Assembly: GCA_014804755.1 (NCBI GenBank)
Contig: JAAUZE010000017.1
Location: forward strand, 159,835 to 223,834
Source: Lachnospiraceae bacterium
Lineage (GTDB): Bacteria; Bacillota; Clostridia; Lachnospirales; Lachnospiraceae
DNA length: 64,000 nt
Reading direction: 5' to 3'
A program made the translations under genes and the position numbers. The notes beneath the pieces are model-generated. The model was not told the DNA's origin. It saw only the letters and a list, made by a program, of their open reading frames with translations, and did no database searches. Of the stretch, positions 29,992 through 39,154 are shown piece by piece. Every line of letters starts with the position of its first letter. Positions within the stretch are counted from its first letter, which is position 1.

Positions 29992-30031
29992 AAAAAATCC
30001 CCTGCCTTTCTCAAAGCCGAAAAGGCAAGGG
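29992..30031 (-). terminator. Rho-independent terminator (minus strand)
   Basis: CCTTGCCTTT pairs with AAAGGCAGGG around a loop, followed on the minus strand by ATTTTTTATG. The gene it served has decayed. Confidence 0.7.
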
Positions 30032-30635
30032 AATTCATATGGTTGTCTCTGCATCCGAAAGAGTACACGAAGCAAAGGCTACCTTACACGAATCGAAAAA
30101 TTTCTTTTCCATAGATTCCTGTATGTATCCCTCGCCCAGGTTGTACTTCCCTCGGCCATGACAATTTTTATTTTCTACCATGCGACAGATGTGCACTGGT
30201 ATAGCCACAATGCTTCTGCCGCCTTATCCTGTTTTGTTTCTCAATATGATGCTGCGCAACCAAATGCATCAGATTCGTTCTCCCACAACACCCGCAGATA
30301 CAGATTCCTTGCTTCATCGCCAATCTGCGGATTGTTAATATATGTTCCTTCTTTTTCCCTCCCGGATTATGCCAGCCGTATGTAAGGGAAATAACTTATC
30401 TGTCTATGCATTACCCAAGCATAAGCTGAGTATCGACAAATATAAGGACTTCAACGGTGCTGTATTTTTCCTATATTTCCTTATACGTTTTCCAGCAGAA
30501 TCTTTCCAATAAAGGATCCTATATATTACAGATATCCAGTTTGAAAGAAAAATTAAAATGGTTCCTTTAAAAACAACCTTTCTATTTACTAAAAACTTGC
30601 GATATGCATCTCAGTCCCCAATCGAATATGAATCA

Positions 30636-30693
30636 AATAAAAAGGCCGGAGCTATTACTTCTGCCACTACTGTGGCTTAGTAACAACTCCGGC
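30636..30693 (-). terminator. Long two-part terminator hairpin (minus strand)
   Basis: Outer stem GCCGGAG/CTCCGGC (30645-30651 with 30687-30693) encloses AGTAA/TTACT and an inner GCCAC/GTGGC stem, followed on the minus strand by CTTTTTATTTG. It ends the 59-residue gene's transcript. Confidence 0.75.
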
Positions 30694-30738
30694 AATTTGG
30701 TATCTCAACAATGTGGATCCTTGGCTCGGTAGATGCTT

Positions 30739-30918
30739 TTATGTTTTTTCTCTCATATCCTCAATCTGTCTTTCTAAATCTGACAAAAGTATTGTTTTTC
30801 TTACGCTCCCGTCTTTTACTTCGAGTAGCTCTTCTCCATCATCATTTCTAATGTAATCCATTATCCTTGGCTTAATCTGACTGTCACTCCGATTATCCCT
30901 TATAATCCCTCTTTTCAT
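30739..30918 (-). CDS. 59-residue hypothetical protein
   Basis: Read directly: ATG at 30916-30918, TAA at 30739-30741, with AAGGAGGG eight bases upstream and a strong terminator just after it. The product starts MKRGIIRDNRSDSQIKPRIM and is charged, with a helical C-terminus (SDLERQIEDMREK) that could oligomerise. No family recognised. Ribosome site, length and terminator together support a real gene, possibly the last of the operon containing the amber-interrupted gene. Confidence 0.65.
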   Translation of the reverse strand: MKRGIIRDNRSDSQIKPRIMDYIRNDDGEELLEVKDGSVRKTILLSDLERQIEDMREKT

Positions 30919-31014
30919 TTAGCATCCCTCCTTTTTAAACAAATGGCGTTTCTTCAATTCTCACCGCCAAAACCATCCTGCATAAAGGTATCAAACACAC
31001 CTTTAATTCCACCT

Positions 31015-31914
31015 TTATCGTTCTTGCATTCGGAAGAACTCTACCAAACCAGTGACTTTCTTTTCTGTTTCAATTTCGCTGCATATTTCTGGATTCTGAG
31101 CTAAAAATTCAGATATCCTTTGATACCAAATAACATACTCTGATACAATTGAATCATGCTTAATGGCATCGTCTGCCTTCTCAGCCTCAAATAAATCCTT
31201 GGCTTCTGCATACCACTCGATGCTTTCCCGTGCCTTGGCTTTGGCGTGATCATCAAACATCTTAAGCATCTGTTCAAGAACGGAAAAGTAATCATCCTAG
31301 GTGACCACAGAATCTAAAATTTGCTCTACGGTCTTACCCTTAATTTCAATCGGTTGTTTTTCTGCCTTCAAACCATAGGCGCGAGAACCATCCTCATATG
31401 TGGCTACTACATCACCAAAGCTTATGTTCATATCCAGAGGAAGTGATGTATTGCGGAACTTCTCCAGATTACGTTTTAGCGCAAGAGTATTTCTGGCAGT
31501 ATTGTGATTGATAGCTGCTGAGACTGTGTTCAGCCATTCATCCATTGTAACCTCATCTGTTTCCCCCATCATGTATGGTTTCATAATAAGTGGCTTAAGC
31601 TACATGAATAGCAGAGTTGCAGCTTGGGAATCTCTGGTATCGATTTTCCCATTAAACCAGTCGACAACCATGCTCTCTTCGCTATCGTTGACCGCCTCAA
31701 TCAAAAGTTCCCGAATAATAGCGGCATCGTTGATGGGGACATAATTAGCACCTTTTTCTTTGAAATCCTCCGGGTTGCATAGTACCAATTTCTTTTGCAA
31801 AAAAGAGTATTTCTTACGAAGCAAGCGTTTCTTGGCTTCTTCATAATTTTCCCAACTGTAGTGATGGATGATTTCATCGTATATAGTCTGCAGGCTGACT
31901 TTATTTTCATTCAT
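31015..31914 (-). pseudogene. Hypothetical gene with two in-frame TAG codons
   Basis: One reading frame of 300 codons begins at ATG 31912-31914 behind AAAGGAGG and ends at TAA 31015-31017. It is interrupted by TAG at 31600-31602 and again by TAG at 31297-31299. The three pieces (104, about 100 and 93 residues) share frame and acidic, helical character, with no insertion or deletion. Either two nonsense mutations in a decaying gene or amber suppression could explain it. TAG is a normal stop for upp and the 16.2-kb lipoprotein, so a pseudogene is more likely. No family recognised. Confidence 0.7.
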
Positions 31915-31996
31915 GGCATTCTGCCTCCTTTCTATGGGATATTCTAATGCTAAAAGGTGATATTAGCGAGGAAAGTAAAAGCCTTATTTCCGTTCC

Positions 31997-33031
31997 TCAA
32001 TCTCCATTCAGATGGTTTTCAAAGGAAGTGAGCCACTCCAGTATTCCATCCGTAGAAATCGTTCCTTCCTCTTTCTGTTTCTTCCTTACCTTCATTCCTT
32101 CTGTAAGGTCCATGAGACGCTCACGCAATGCAACATCATCCGGATGGCGTTTGACCGCCATCTTTAGCCGCATATACAGTCTACGGTATTCTTTGGTAAG
32201 GACATCATTCTTCATCTTTTTGACTCTGGTTGCATTGGCTCCTACATCCCGGCATTCCTTTGTTTCGTCCTGGGGAGCCGGATATCCACAGTACACCGAA
32301 TCGGATCTTCCCACTGGCACAAAGTAGTTTCCACAATTCTTACACTTCACAAACTTTGTATTGGCATCCATAGCGTGGGCAGCCTCAAACAAAATTAGCG
32401 ATATGGATGACTTAATCGTGTAGATGGAGTGGAACGAGTCATCAAAATACATAATGTGGAAATCAATGTGCTGGAAATCTGTATTGGTTGCATACAGCCC
32501 CCAGAATGCTAACACCTGATCCTCTTCGTATTCCTCGCCAGATACCAGCATATTAAAGGAGTGCTTGAATGCCACATAGCAGTCTGCATACACAGCATAG
32601 GCAGATAACAAAGTCTGACCGATGGTGCTAATACCAAATTCATCAAAGCCCGTTTTCTCCAGAATGAATGACTTGACCTGGCTTGTGTCCTTATCCCCAT
32701 TCATCAGGGCAATAAATCCTTGCAATTCCTCTTCATTTTCCTGGATGAAATCGGCTATGAAAGCAGAAAAATCTGTGACAATCATGACAGCGGTGACTAC
32801 CCCGAACTTTGCCAGACAGACTTCATAGAGACTCATAAGGGCATGACTGCCATTTCCATTCAAATCTGTATCATAGAAATAGGGGTTCTCCATGATGAGA
32901 AGCTTAATTTCTGTGGGGCGAAGTCTTGCGTATTCACAAATCATACCACCAACCGGATACACATTGATGATGTCGCCCTCCATCACAATATTTTTCTTAC
33001 CATCAAAATCTACATTCAAACCAACATCCAT
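31997..33031 (-). CDS. DUF6076-like protein with C-terminal zinc ribbon
   Basis: A 344-residue protein. The last third has CKNCGNYFVPVGRSDSVYC and a further Cys (KECRD), a zinc-binding cluster, followed by a charged helical tail rich in Arg and Lys. This Cys block with the preceding aromatic region (FDDSFHSIYTIKSSISLILF) recalls DUF6076, a family found on clostridial mobile elements with no known function. AGGAGGTATACAGC precedes the ATG. The double-amber gene follows 80 bases downstream on the same strand. Confidence 0.65.
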   Translation of the reverse strand: MDVGLNVDFDGKKNIVMEGDIINVYPVGGMICEYARLRPTEIKLLIMENPYFYDTDLNGNGSHALMSLYEVCLAKFGVVTAVMIVTDFSAFIADFIQENEEELQGFIALMNGDKDTSQVKSFILEKTGFDEFGISTIGQTLLSAYAVYADCYVAFKHSFNMLVSGEEYEEDQVLAFWGLYATNTDFQHIDFHIMYFDDSFHSIYTIKSSISLILFEAAHAMDANTKFVKCKNCGNYFVPVGRSDSVYCGYPAPQDETKECRDVGANATRVKKMKNDVLTKEYRRLYMRLKMAVKRHPDDVALRERLMDLTEGMKVRKKQKEEGTISTDGILEWLTSFENHLNGD

Positions 33032-34037
33032 GCTGTATACCTCCTGTTATCAATTGCTATTTGATACTAAAACAGGCAGCCGTAAACAATCGCTTGTTTC
33101 TCGTATCTGTTGATAACATTATATCAAATTTCGTTCTGTAAGCAATAGATACAACAAATATCGCCTGCTAACATTTCTGAGATATAAATTGTTAACACTC
33201 CATCATATCTGACATTTAAGCTTTATGCCAAGGGCATATCCTAGTACATCTATGTACTACACCCTGCGTCATACTGCACTCACCTCTGCTTTCGACATTT
33301 TTCTTTGCTCTATTATATGCATGTCCACTCCAATTATTTTCATATTTTGGAATTTTTCTCATATACTTTATTTTAAAACACTTTCTGCTCTAAATTAGTT
33401 GCTTATGTTATTCTGTTCAATAACTTCTAACGCATTAGGCAAAAAAATATGCGGGCTGTGGCTATCCGCATACTTCCTGTCAGAAATCAAACGAAAAACT
33501 ATGTGGCAATCAAATTCAGCACACCACTGCTCATCTGGACATCTTTTGGCATATAACCAAGCTACTTTAGTCAGTATGATGCAGCTTCAAAAGACACATT
33601 AACACATTTCGGCTCTTCTCTGTCCTAGATGCTTGTCCGGAAGCACTGCGCCACGTTCACCATCATGGGCAGCTTCCTTATTCCGGCAATCGTTTTGGTG
33701 GATTCAATGGCCAGCCGCATATCGGAAGTCCTCTGTAGCTGATGGTCGATATTGATGACCTTGTTTTCAGGTCAATATCCCGCAACGTCAGTCCACAGAA
33801 TTCCGAAATACACATGCCATCCCGTTCTTGTAAGCATCCCAGCGTCTAAACCAATTAAACTTGGCTATACAACAATAAACCTCCCCCATAATGTTTTCCA
33901 TTATCCCCATATTGAGCAATAACAAAAGCAGGAAATCACTCAACTTTTTCCATTCAATTTCTACCAAATTACCTAAACTGGTTCCGTATCTACACCTTTT
34001 AGTAAAATCTAATAAAATGCTTAAAAGACGCCCACCG
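33032..34037. other. Non-coding stretch with gene debris
   Basis: No intact gene. A minus-strand open run near 33395-33590 encodes AWLYAKRCPDEQW and HSPHIFLPNALEVIEQNN with no start, a gene fragment of unknown family. 33605-33870 is the second integrase remnant. The remainder shows nothing I can name. Confidence 0.5.
33605..33870 (-). pseudogene. Tyrosine recombinase/integrase remnant (copy 2)
   Basis: About 250 bases closely matching 27990-28250, with the shared anchors TTTTGGTGGATTCAATG, AGCCGCATAT and GGTCGATATTGAT. It keeps the 13 bases lost in copy 1 (GGACTGACGTTGC) but is frame-broken elsewhere and lacks the catalytic C-terminus. Together the two copies bracket 28.4-33.6 kb. Confidence 0.8.
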
Positions 34038-34305
34038 TTATATCAAGAGCCTGTGTAAAAAGTATTCAGTTACAATCCAGGAGCAACCTTCTTTTTCTGA
34101 GATGACAGAAAGGAACTTTGACATCAGAGGGATATAGGTTGCCACAAAAACGGATGCTACGATCCGTCCATCCTTCTTCCTGCTCTTCTCTGGTACCCTT
34201 ATACCCACTAAAAACCCCATAGAAAAAAGGCAGAATTTAAGCAGGGAAAAATCTTTCGAACTGCTTTTCAATATATCTGTCCGCATAACAAAATAGTCTC
34301 TTCAT
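34038..34305 (-). pseudogene. Small two-helix membrane protein gene, frameshifted
   Basis: The start ATG (34303-34305, behind GGAGAAGCTCGG) opens a frame MKRLFCYADRYIEKQFERF that soon stops. The rest of the protein (KDFSLLKFCLFSMGFLVGIR, then ATYIPLMSKFL) continues in another frame. Whole, it would match a short clostridial membrane protein of about 70 residues often annotated as a phosphate-permease-like protein. The shift lies near 34250, so the gene is broken. Confidence 0.65.
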
Positions 34306-34328
34306 CCGAGCTTCTCCTGTATCTCCTT

Positions 34329-35360
34329 TTATACTTTCGATATCCTGTCCATAACAAACTGGGCAAACTCTCTCGTTATTTCTACACACCCGCACTGCAA
34401 ACACCCCTTAAGTTTATCTCCTCCAACTATCGTGATATGTTCCCCCTCTTTTTTGGTCTCATTATATTCTGCTTCCAAATCTGATGTCCTGATATCATAG
34501 TCCCACCAATGTGAACTATATTTTTCTGATATGCAGCTTGTGGGAAGCTTCTGGTTCCACCGATCCGTGTCAAAATTCGTCTTTTCTTTAGCTTCAATCT
34601 CTAATATTTTACAAACTCCCAGTACTTTACCTACCTTTTTAGCATGACAAACAAGAATATCGTCTTTTGATATGCGTGACGGTATTTTTCTGAAACCAAT
34701 CTCGTTGTCTTCAATTATGGTATATCCCGGTCTAATAGGACGACCCTCGGCCCCCAACACCTTTATAAAAAATCTGCAATTATCTGGGAGAATCATCCTA
34801 TTCTTGATATAGTCAGCAGCCTTGAACACAGGTATTTTTGTTGCCAAATGTTTCATGGCAAATTCATCTGCTTTTGCACACAGCTCAATGACTTCCTCAT
34901 ACGAAAGTTCTGAACAGTCAAGACTATATATCTGGTTTCTAAGCTCTTCTTGCATAGATTCATTATCAAGAAATACTCCGTATTCATGATTATTTTTCAA
35001 ACCATTATCGGTAAAATTCCCTGACGTTATGATACACCCTTTACCCTCATTTCCGTCATATAACAAGTATGCTTTTCCATGAAGACAATCATTATACTTT
35101 ACTGAGACAGACACTCCTTTCTCAAAACCATATTTATACAGCCCACAAATTGCCGATAAAACATTACCCGCCATTCCATATCCGTCTAAATTGGTATAAA
35201 GCTCAATATGCTTTATAGTATGCATTCCAGACAGTACCCGGGGCATATCCGCTGCAAGAAATGGGGACACAATAATAATCCGGTCTGCCATTTTGGAATA
35301 TTTTGTGAGAATATTATAATGATTGTATTTACCATTATTAGAAAGAACTATTACCCCCAT
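34329..35360 (-). CDS. Phospholipase D-like nuclease domain protein
   Basis: A 343-residue protein. The N-terminal 170 residues form a PLD-like domain with one HKD-type motif: His94-x-Lys96 and Ser113-Gly-Asn115 (HGKAYLLYDG ... SGNFTDNG). Restriction nucleases with this fold work as dimers using one motif each. The C-terminal half is beta-rich and may bind DNA. It lies 200 bases from the GmrSD-type gene on the same strand, so it may be part of a defence pair. AAAGGAGAAGGA precedes the ATG. Confidence 0.75.
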   Translation of the reverse strand: MGVIVLSNNGKYNHYNILTKYSKMADRIIIVSPFLAADMPRVLSGMHTIKHIELYTNLDGYGMAGNVLSAICGLYKYGFEKGVSVSVKYNDCLHGKAYLLYDGNEGKGCIITSGNFTDNGLKNNHEYGVFLDNESMQEELRNQIYSLDCSELSYEEVIELCAKADEFAMKHLATKIPVFKAADYIKNRMILPDNCRFFIKVLGAEGRPIRPGYTIIEDNEIGFRKIPSRISKDDILVCHAKKVGKVLGVCKILEIEAKEKTNFDTDRWNQKLPTSCISEKYSSHWWDYDIRTSDLEAEYNETKKEGEHITIVGGDKLKGCLQCGCVEITREFAQFVMDRISKV

Positions 35361-35573
35361 TCCTTCTCCTTTCCTCTTTACCCGGATAGTAATTTCATGT
35401 TTCTTTTATCAGCATCACTCAAAAAAATATACCAACAAGCAGAAAATTACTCAACTTAATGACTATTAAAATCTATCAAAGTCATCCTGCGATACCAAAG
35501 CTGTATGATGGCATGACTCTTTCACTGATATCCCAAACTCATCAAAATCTTGACAGATTCAGTGGACAAGAAG

Positions 35574-37466
35574 TTACCACATTTTCAAAATTTCATCTGT
35601 TAATTCATTTGTTCTGGCATGAATCTTTATTTCATCCCAAATATCACCTTTGTCATATAATTCAGTAACATCCTTAGTATAAAGTAAATAGTCGTACTTC
35701 TTTACTCCTGTTTTTCTGCCTTCTCCCTCCATCTTTCTTTTGAACTCATAATTTCTAATAGAAGTGTTTAAATTAGATACTAACAATACCATATTCCCAA
35801 TCTCATAAATAGCGGCAGATCTAACTTCTTCAGCCATTTCTATATCAGTAATGTCCTGACCATTAATATCTTTAACCACGGGACAATTAACTGGCCAAAA
35901 CTCTTGCCACTTCTGTGGCATAATATGTTCTAATGTATAACAATATTTCAGTTCTTTCTCTGCACATTTAGAATCTATTGAACGTCTCTTAAGTTCAAGC
36001 CAGAACAAAAGAAGTGTAGCATGTTTATTAGAAATACTTTTCACTTTCTGTATAAGAATATTATCTCCAATTTCATCCTGCCTGTCTTTAATTAAATCTG
36101 CAGTTGTTGTTTTATCCGCTAACAAATCAGCACAGTTCTTATTAAAATTCTTAGTCGAAGAACCACAAACCACATGTCTGATAGCAATTATCTCAAGATT
36201 GTGTAATTCAACCGCAATATCCGTAGGCAGATTATCTTCATCTAAATCATCATATTTACTCAATAGCTTAAGAATATAGGCATGGAATGTTGAAATATCA
36301 CACACATTCAAAATATGGAATAAGCGCTGAATAGGCTTTTTATAAGAATATAACGTAGTTGCATCAAATGTGCAGAACCACTTTCTATAAATCTCTCCAT
36401 AACTACAAGTCTCTATAATAAACTCCATTAAATCCATTGCAGAAAGGTTCTTTGTGTATTCCTTATAAACATCCGGCAAATCCAACATTTTATGTTCTTC
36501 AGGATTATAGATGCCTTTTATTAACGCAATACTATGAAGCAATATTTCAAGATTATCTCTAGCAATTCGTCCAAGTGGCCTCAAGGTTCCCCAATACCCA
36601 ATTGTATCTCCATCACAACCAAAAGTGTTTTCCCATGTTTTTTTATAAAATGCTATAACAGTTTCTTTTGATTCAATACAAACAGTTTGATCCCCCAATT
36701 TAACATTAAGCACTTCATGAGTTCTCTTTATTTCCTCAACTTTATCAATAGCATATTGAAATATACTGTTCTTAATTGTATCAGCGCAAGTAAGCCTTAC
36801 CCCCGCACTATTAACTGTATCAAAAATTGCTTGTTCATTTTCATCTGCATCCAAATCGATTTTTACAAGAATCTTGGTATTTTGATCCTGCAACAGTTCC
36901 CATAATTTTTCCGTTTTATCTTTGTCATTATTCAAATATGTACAGAAAAATTTGTAACACTGAAGAATTCCATCAGAAGCTTTTTTCTCTTTCGTAGCCT
37001 CCTCCAGCAATATAATATCATCCAATTTATCTATCAATTCACCATTAATAACTTTGCAAAAAGCAGCCGAGTCAACAAGTGAATGTTGAATTTTCGCTTT
37101 TCTGGTTGCACTTATGCTTTTCTCTTTATAAAAAAGCATATCCTGCATCTGTCTCTTTAAGTCACCTTGTATTTCATCATCATATGTGCTTAATGGAAGC
37201 TTGTCATAGCAAGCACGAAGAAGCACGCTTAATGTGGTAAGCCTCTGCTGTCCATCAATCAAAGACCATCGAGGTATTTCGCCACTTTCAGTCTTAATTG
37301 CCTTAAGAATAATAGAACCCAAAAAATGGCTGCTTTTTTTATCCAATAAGTCCTCTATTAAAGCTCTCCAATTGTCCTGATTCCATACATAGCCCCTCTG
37401 AAAGAATGGAATTTCAATTCTAATTGGCCCATTCATAAAAGTAAATGATTTCTCGTGTGCTTCCAT
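35574..37466 (-). CDS. DUF262/DUF1524 (GmrSD-type) protein
   Basis: A 630-residue protein. The N-terminal DUF262 (GmrS-like) has IPFFQRGYVW (residues 19-28) and IDGQQRLTTL (70-79), the ParB-like nucleotide-binding core. The C-terminal DUF1524 carries the HNH-type LEHIMPQKW segment near residue 512 and NMVLLVSNLNTSI. GmrSD proteins are modification-dependent (type IV) restriction enzymes that cut glucosylated hydroxymethylcytosine phage DNA. A single-chain fusion is a common form. AAGGAGGG precedes the ATG. Target unknown. Confidence 0.85.
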   Translation of the reverse strand: MEAHEKSFTFMNGPIRIEIPFFQRGYVWNQDNWRALIEDLLDKKSSHFLGSIILKAIKTESGEIPRWSLIDGQQRLTTLSVLLRACYDKLPLSTYDDEIQGDLKRQMQDMLFYKEKSISATRKAKIQHSLVDSAAFCKVINGELIDKLDDIILLEEATKEKKASDGILQCYKFFCTYLNNDKDKTEKLWELLQDQNTKILVKIDLDADENEQAIFDTVNSAGVRLTCADTIKNSIFQYAIDKVEEIKRTHEVLNVKLGDQTVCIESKETVIAFYKKTWENTFGCDGDTIGYWGTLRPLGRIARDNLEILLHSIALIKGIYNPEEHKMLDLPDVYKEYTKNLSAMDLMEFIIETCSYGEIYRKWFCTFDATTLYSYKKPIQRLFHILNVCDISTFHAYILKLLSKYDDLDEDNLPTDIAVELHNLEIIAIRHVVCGSSTKNFNKNCADLLADKTTTADLIKDRQDEIGDNILIQKVKSISNKHATLLLFWLELKRRSIDSKCAEKELKYCYTLEHIMPQKWQEFWPVNCPVVKDINGQDITDIEMAEEVRSAAIYEIGNMVLLVSNLNTSIRNYEFKRKMEGEGRKTGVKKYDYLLYTKDVTELYDKGDIWDEIKIHARTNELTDEILKMW

Positions 37467-37656
37467 TACTATGCCCTCCTTCGTTTTTTATATTTTATCT
37501 TTGAAAATCAAGCTGAATCACTACCGGCTAAAACAGGTAGGTTCGGTGTGCTGCTAAAGCAACATAATGTGTGCCCCTAATGGTTATCTTTTTCAGAATT
37601 CAATCTTATGAATTTATAATACTATCCATCAATCGTACAACCACATCACACGCATC

Positions 37657-38448
37657 TCAAAACGCAATACCTGTTGTGTATTCGAAATCCTTTTGATAGT
37701 TATCCCACTGTTTCTGCATAATCTCACTGTTTTTAACAGTATTCATAATTCTACGATAATCCTTAATTACTGCCTTTGAACCGCGTTTCTCCGTTGTTGC
37801 TTTCAATGCTGCCTTTAATGCATTGGGTTCAATGTTTGAATATTGCAGCTTAGTTAATATGTATATATCGTAATAATCTCTTGGTCTTGTATTCTGATCG
37901 CCTCTGGTTATTACGGTTTCCAATTTCTCAGCCATTATTGTTTCTAAGTTGTAAGCAAGCATGGAGATACTTCTTTCTTCCAAAAGAAGTTTGAACTGAT
38001 ATTCAATTTCTTTTGGAGTTATCCTATCACCCGTAGTAATATCCAGTTTCAAAGGAACTGCAATAGGCGAATAATTTGCAAATAATGAAACACGGTATCC
38101 TGCGTATATATCTCCTTCACGAATTTCTCCAATACTCCGAAAACTAAATGTCACCTCATCAGTTAATTCTATTTTACAGATTTCCTCAAACATTTCCCGG
38201 ACAGTCTGTTCATTTATAGGCATCCCCTTTATTGTTGCATCCATATCCATAGTTGCTCTGGTATCAAGACCCACCATTGCAGCAATCAAAAATCCACCCT
38301 TCAGAATAAAATATTTCTGATACTTTGAAACAGATATCCGTTCCAACAATCTCTCCAACATAAAATTCTGCATTATGAGCTGTGCTGATATGTGCTTTTC
38401 TTTTGCAATATTTTTGATAATTGCCTTTAGTTGCATTGCATTTTTCAT
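37657..38448 (-). CDS. abiEii: AbiEii-type nucleotidyltransferase toxin (AbiE pair 1)
   Basis: Toxin of a type IV toxin-antitoxin/abortive infection system, 263 residues. Family motifs: LKGGFLIAAMVGLDTRATMD (residues about 46-65) with the nucleotidyltransferase acidic residues, MLAYNLETIMAEKLETVI, and DQNTRPRDYYDIYIL. Related toxins transfer nucleotides to tRNA and block growth. The start overlaps the abiEi stop by four bases, the usual coupling. A second, diverged pair is at 48.6-50.0 kb. Confidence 0.88.
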   Translation of the reverse strand: MKNAMQLKAIIKNIAKEKHISAQLIMQNFMLERLLERISVSKYQKYFILKGGFLIAAMVGLDTRATMDMDATIKGMPINEQTVREMFEEICKIELTDEVTFSFRSIGEIREGDIYAGYRVSLFANYSPIAVPLKLDITTGDRITPKEIEYQFKLLLEERSISMLAYNLETIMAEKLETVITRGDQNTRPRDYYDIYILTKLQYSNIEPNALKAALKATTEKRGSKAVIKDYRRIMNTVKNSEIMQKQWDNYQKDFEYTTGIAF

Positions 38449-39047
38449 AACAGCACCTCCAGATACGATCTAAGTCTTGGTTCGACTTTTAAAATTTTTG
38501 CATACTCTGATAAAATCGGAATATTTTTATTAGACCTAGATGTATAACGTTTAAATGATTCCGTCACTACCTGAATGTCCACACGGCTATGAGTTCTTAA
38601 TATATCACAAAGTGTTCGCTCTACACTATAAGCTCTTACTGTATTTCCTCCCGGTGTGGTTACTTCTGCTATTCCTAAATTATATAACTCCTTTTTACAC
38701 TGCACACACCGAATATTCTCTTCCTTTGGCTTGGTCAAATTGTAATTCACCGGAAACGTCATATGATATCTGTTTGGTGTTCTATCTGTTAAGTCCCATA
38801 GAAACAATGCCGTTTCATGAGAATAAATCCCTCTTTTAAATCGATTCTGCAGATTGAAAATCTCATCATCCCAGACTTCCGGCAAAATGTAAACACCTCT
38901 GGCAGTTTTCTCAATTACGCCTTTATCAACAAGATATTTGATATTCCCACGAGAAAAACCTGCTGCAGCCACCATTGCAGTAGTAACTGTACCATTATTC
39001 TCTTTTGCCATTTTGATAATTTCTTCAGTTGCCCCCACAATAATCAT
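38445..39047 (-). CDS. abiEi: AbiEi-type antitoxin (AbiE pair 1)
   Basis: About 200 residues: an N-terminal wHTH (KMAKENNGTVTTAMVAAAGFSRGNIKYL) that would bind the operon's promoter, and the C-terminal antitoxin domain (GIYSHETALFLWDLTDRTPN, YSVERTLCDILRTHSRVDIQ). The frame is open to 39107; ATG at 39047 is chosen because the promoter's predicted start lies between 39060 and 39075. The ribosome site is weak (AGAAAGTGG). A four-base overlap joins it to the toxin gene. Confidence 0.85.
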   Translation of the reverse strand: MIIVGATEEIIKMAKENNGTVTTAMVAAAGFSRGNIKYLVDKGVIEKTARGVYILPEVWDDEIFNLQNRFKRGIYSHETALFLWDLTDRTPNRYHMTFPVNYNLTKPKEENIRCVQCKKELYNLGIAEVTTPGGNTVRAYSVERTLCDILRTHSRVDIQVVTESFKRYTSRSNKNIPILSEYAKILKVEPRLRSYLEVLL

Positions 39048-39075
39048 CCACTTTCTATTGACTTTTGCGCTTACT

Positions 39076-39104
39076 ATTTTATGCTTGCAAGGCATAAAAG
39101 TCAA
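39076..39104 (-). promoter_or_regulatory. Promoter and candidate operator of AbiE pair 1
   Basis: TTGACT (39099-39104), 17 bases, then TAAAAT (39076-39081) on the minus strand. An inverted repeat TTTATGC-7-GCATAAA (39078-39098) covers the spacer and the edge of the -10 box, a plausible AbiEi binding site. Confidence 0.65.
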
Positions 39105-39125
39105 CACGCATTTGCTTTTCTAGTC

Positions 39126-39154
39126 AAATTGGGTAGACAATGTCTACCCAATTT
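39126..39154. repeat. Perfect 14-base palindrome upstream of AbiE promoter 1
   Basis: AAATTGGGTAGACA and TGTCTACCCAATTT around one central base, just upstream of the -35 box. It may be an operator or a terminator for the upstream region; no T-run follows. Confidence 0.7.

Larger units (their letters stand above)
29864..30738. other. Gene-poor stretch of the decayed element
   Basis: No intact gene recognised. Minus-strand terminators lie at 29992-30031 and 30636-30693. Between 30168 and about 30400 a minus frame encodes a short Cys/His-rich piece (ICICGCCGRTNLMHL then HHIEKQNR) reminiscent of an HNH start, and another frame gives NPQIGDEARNLYLRVLWEN. Both look like gene remnants broken by frameshifts. 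Confidence 0.5.

Noticed and set aside
29853-30068. 71-codon minus frame upstream of the sigma-like gene
   Set aside because: It spans a terminator hairpin and has no ribosome site.
31015-31914. Genome-wide reassignment of TAG to a sense codon
   Set aside because: TAG ends upp (6938-6940) and the lipoprotein gene (16247-16249) at the proper places, so it is a normal stop here.
33399-33602. 67-codon plus-strand frame
   Set aside because: The opposite strand gives the more protein-like (though broken) reading; no ribosome site.
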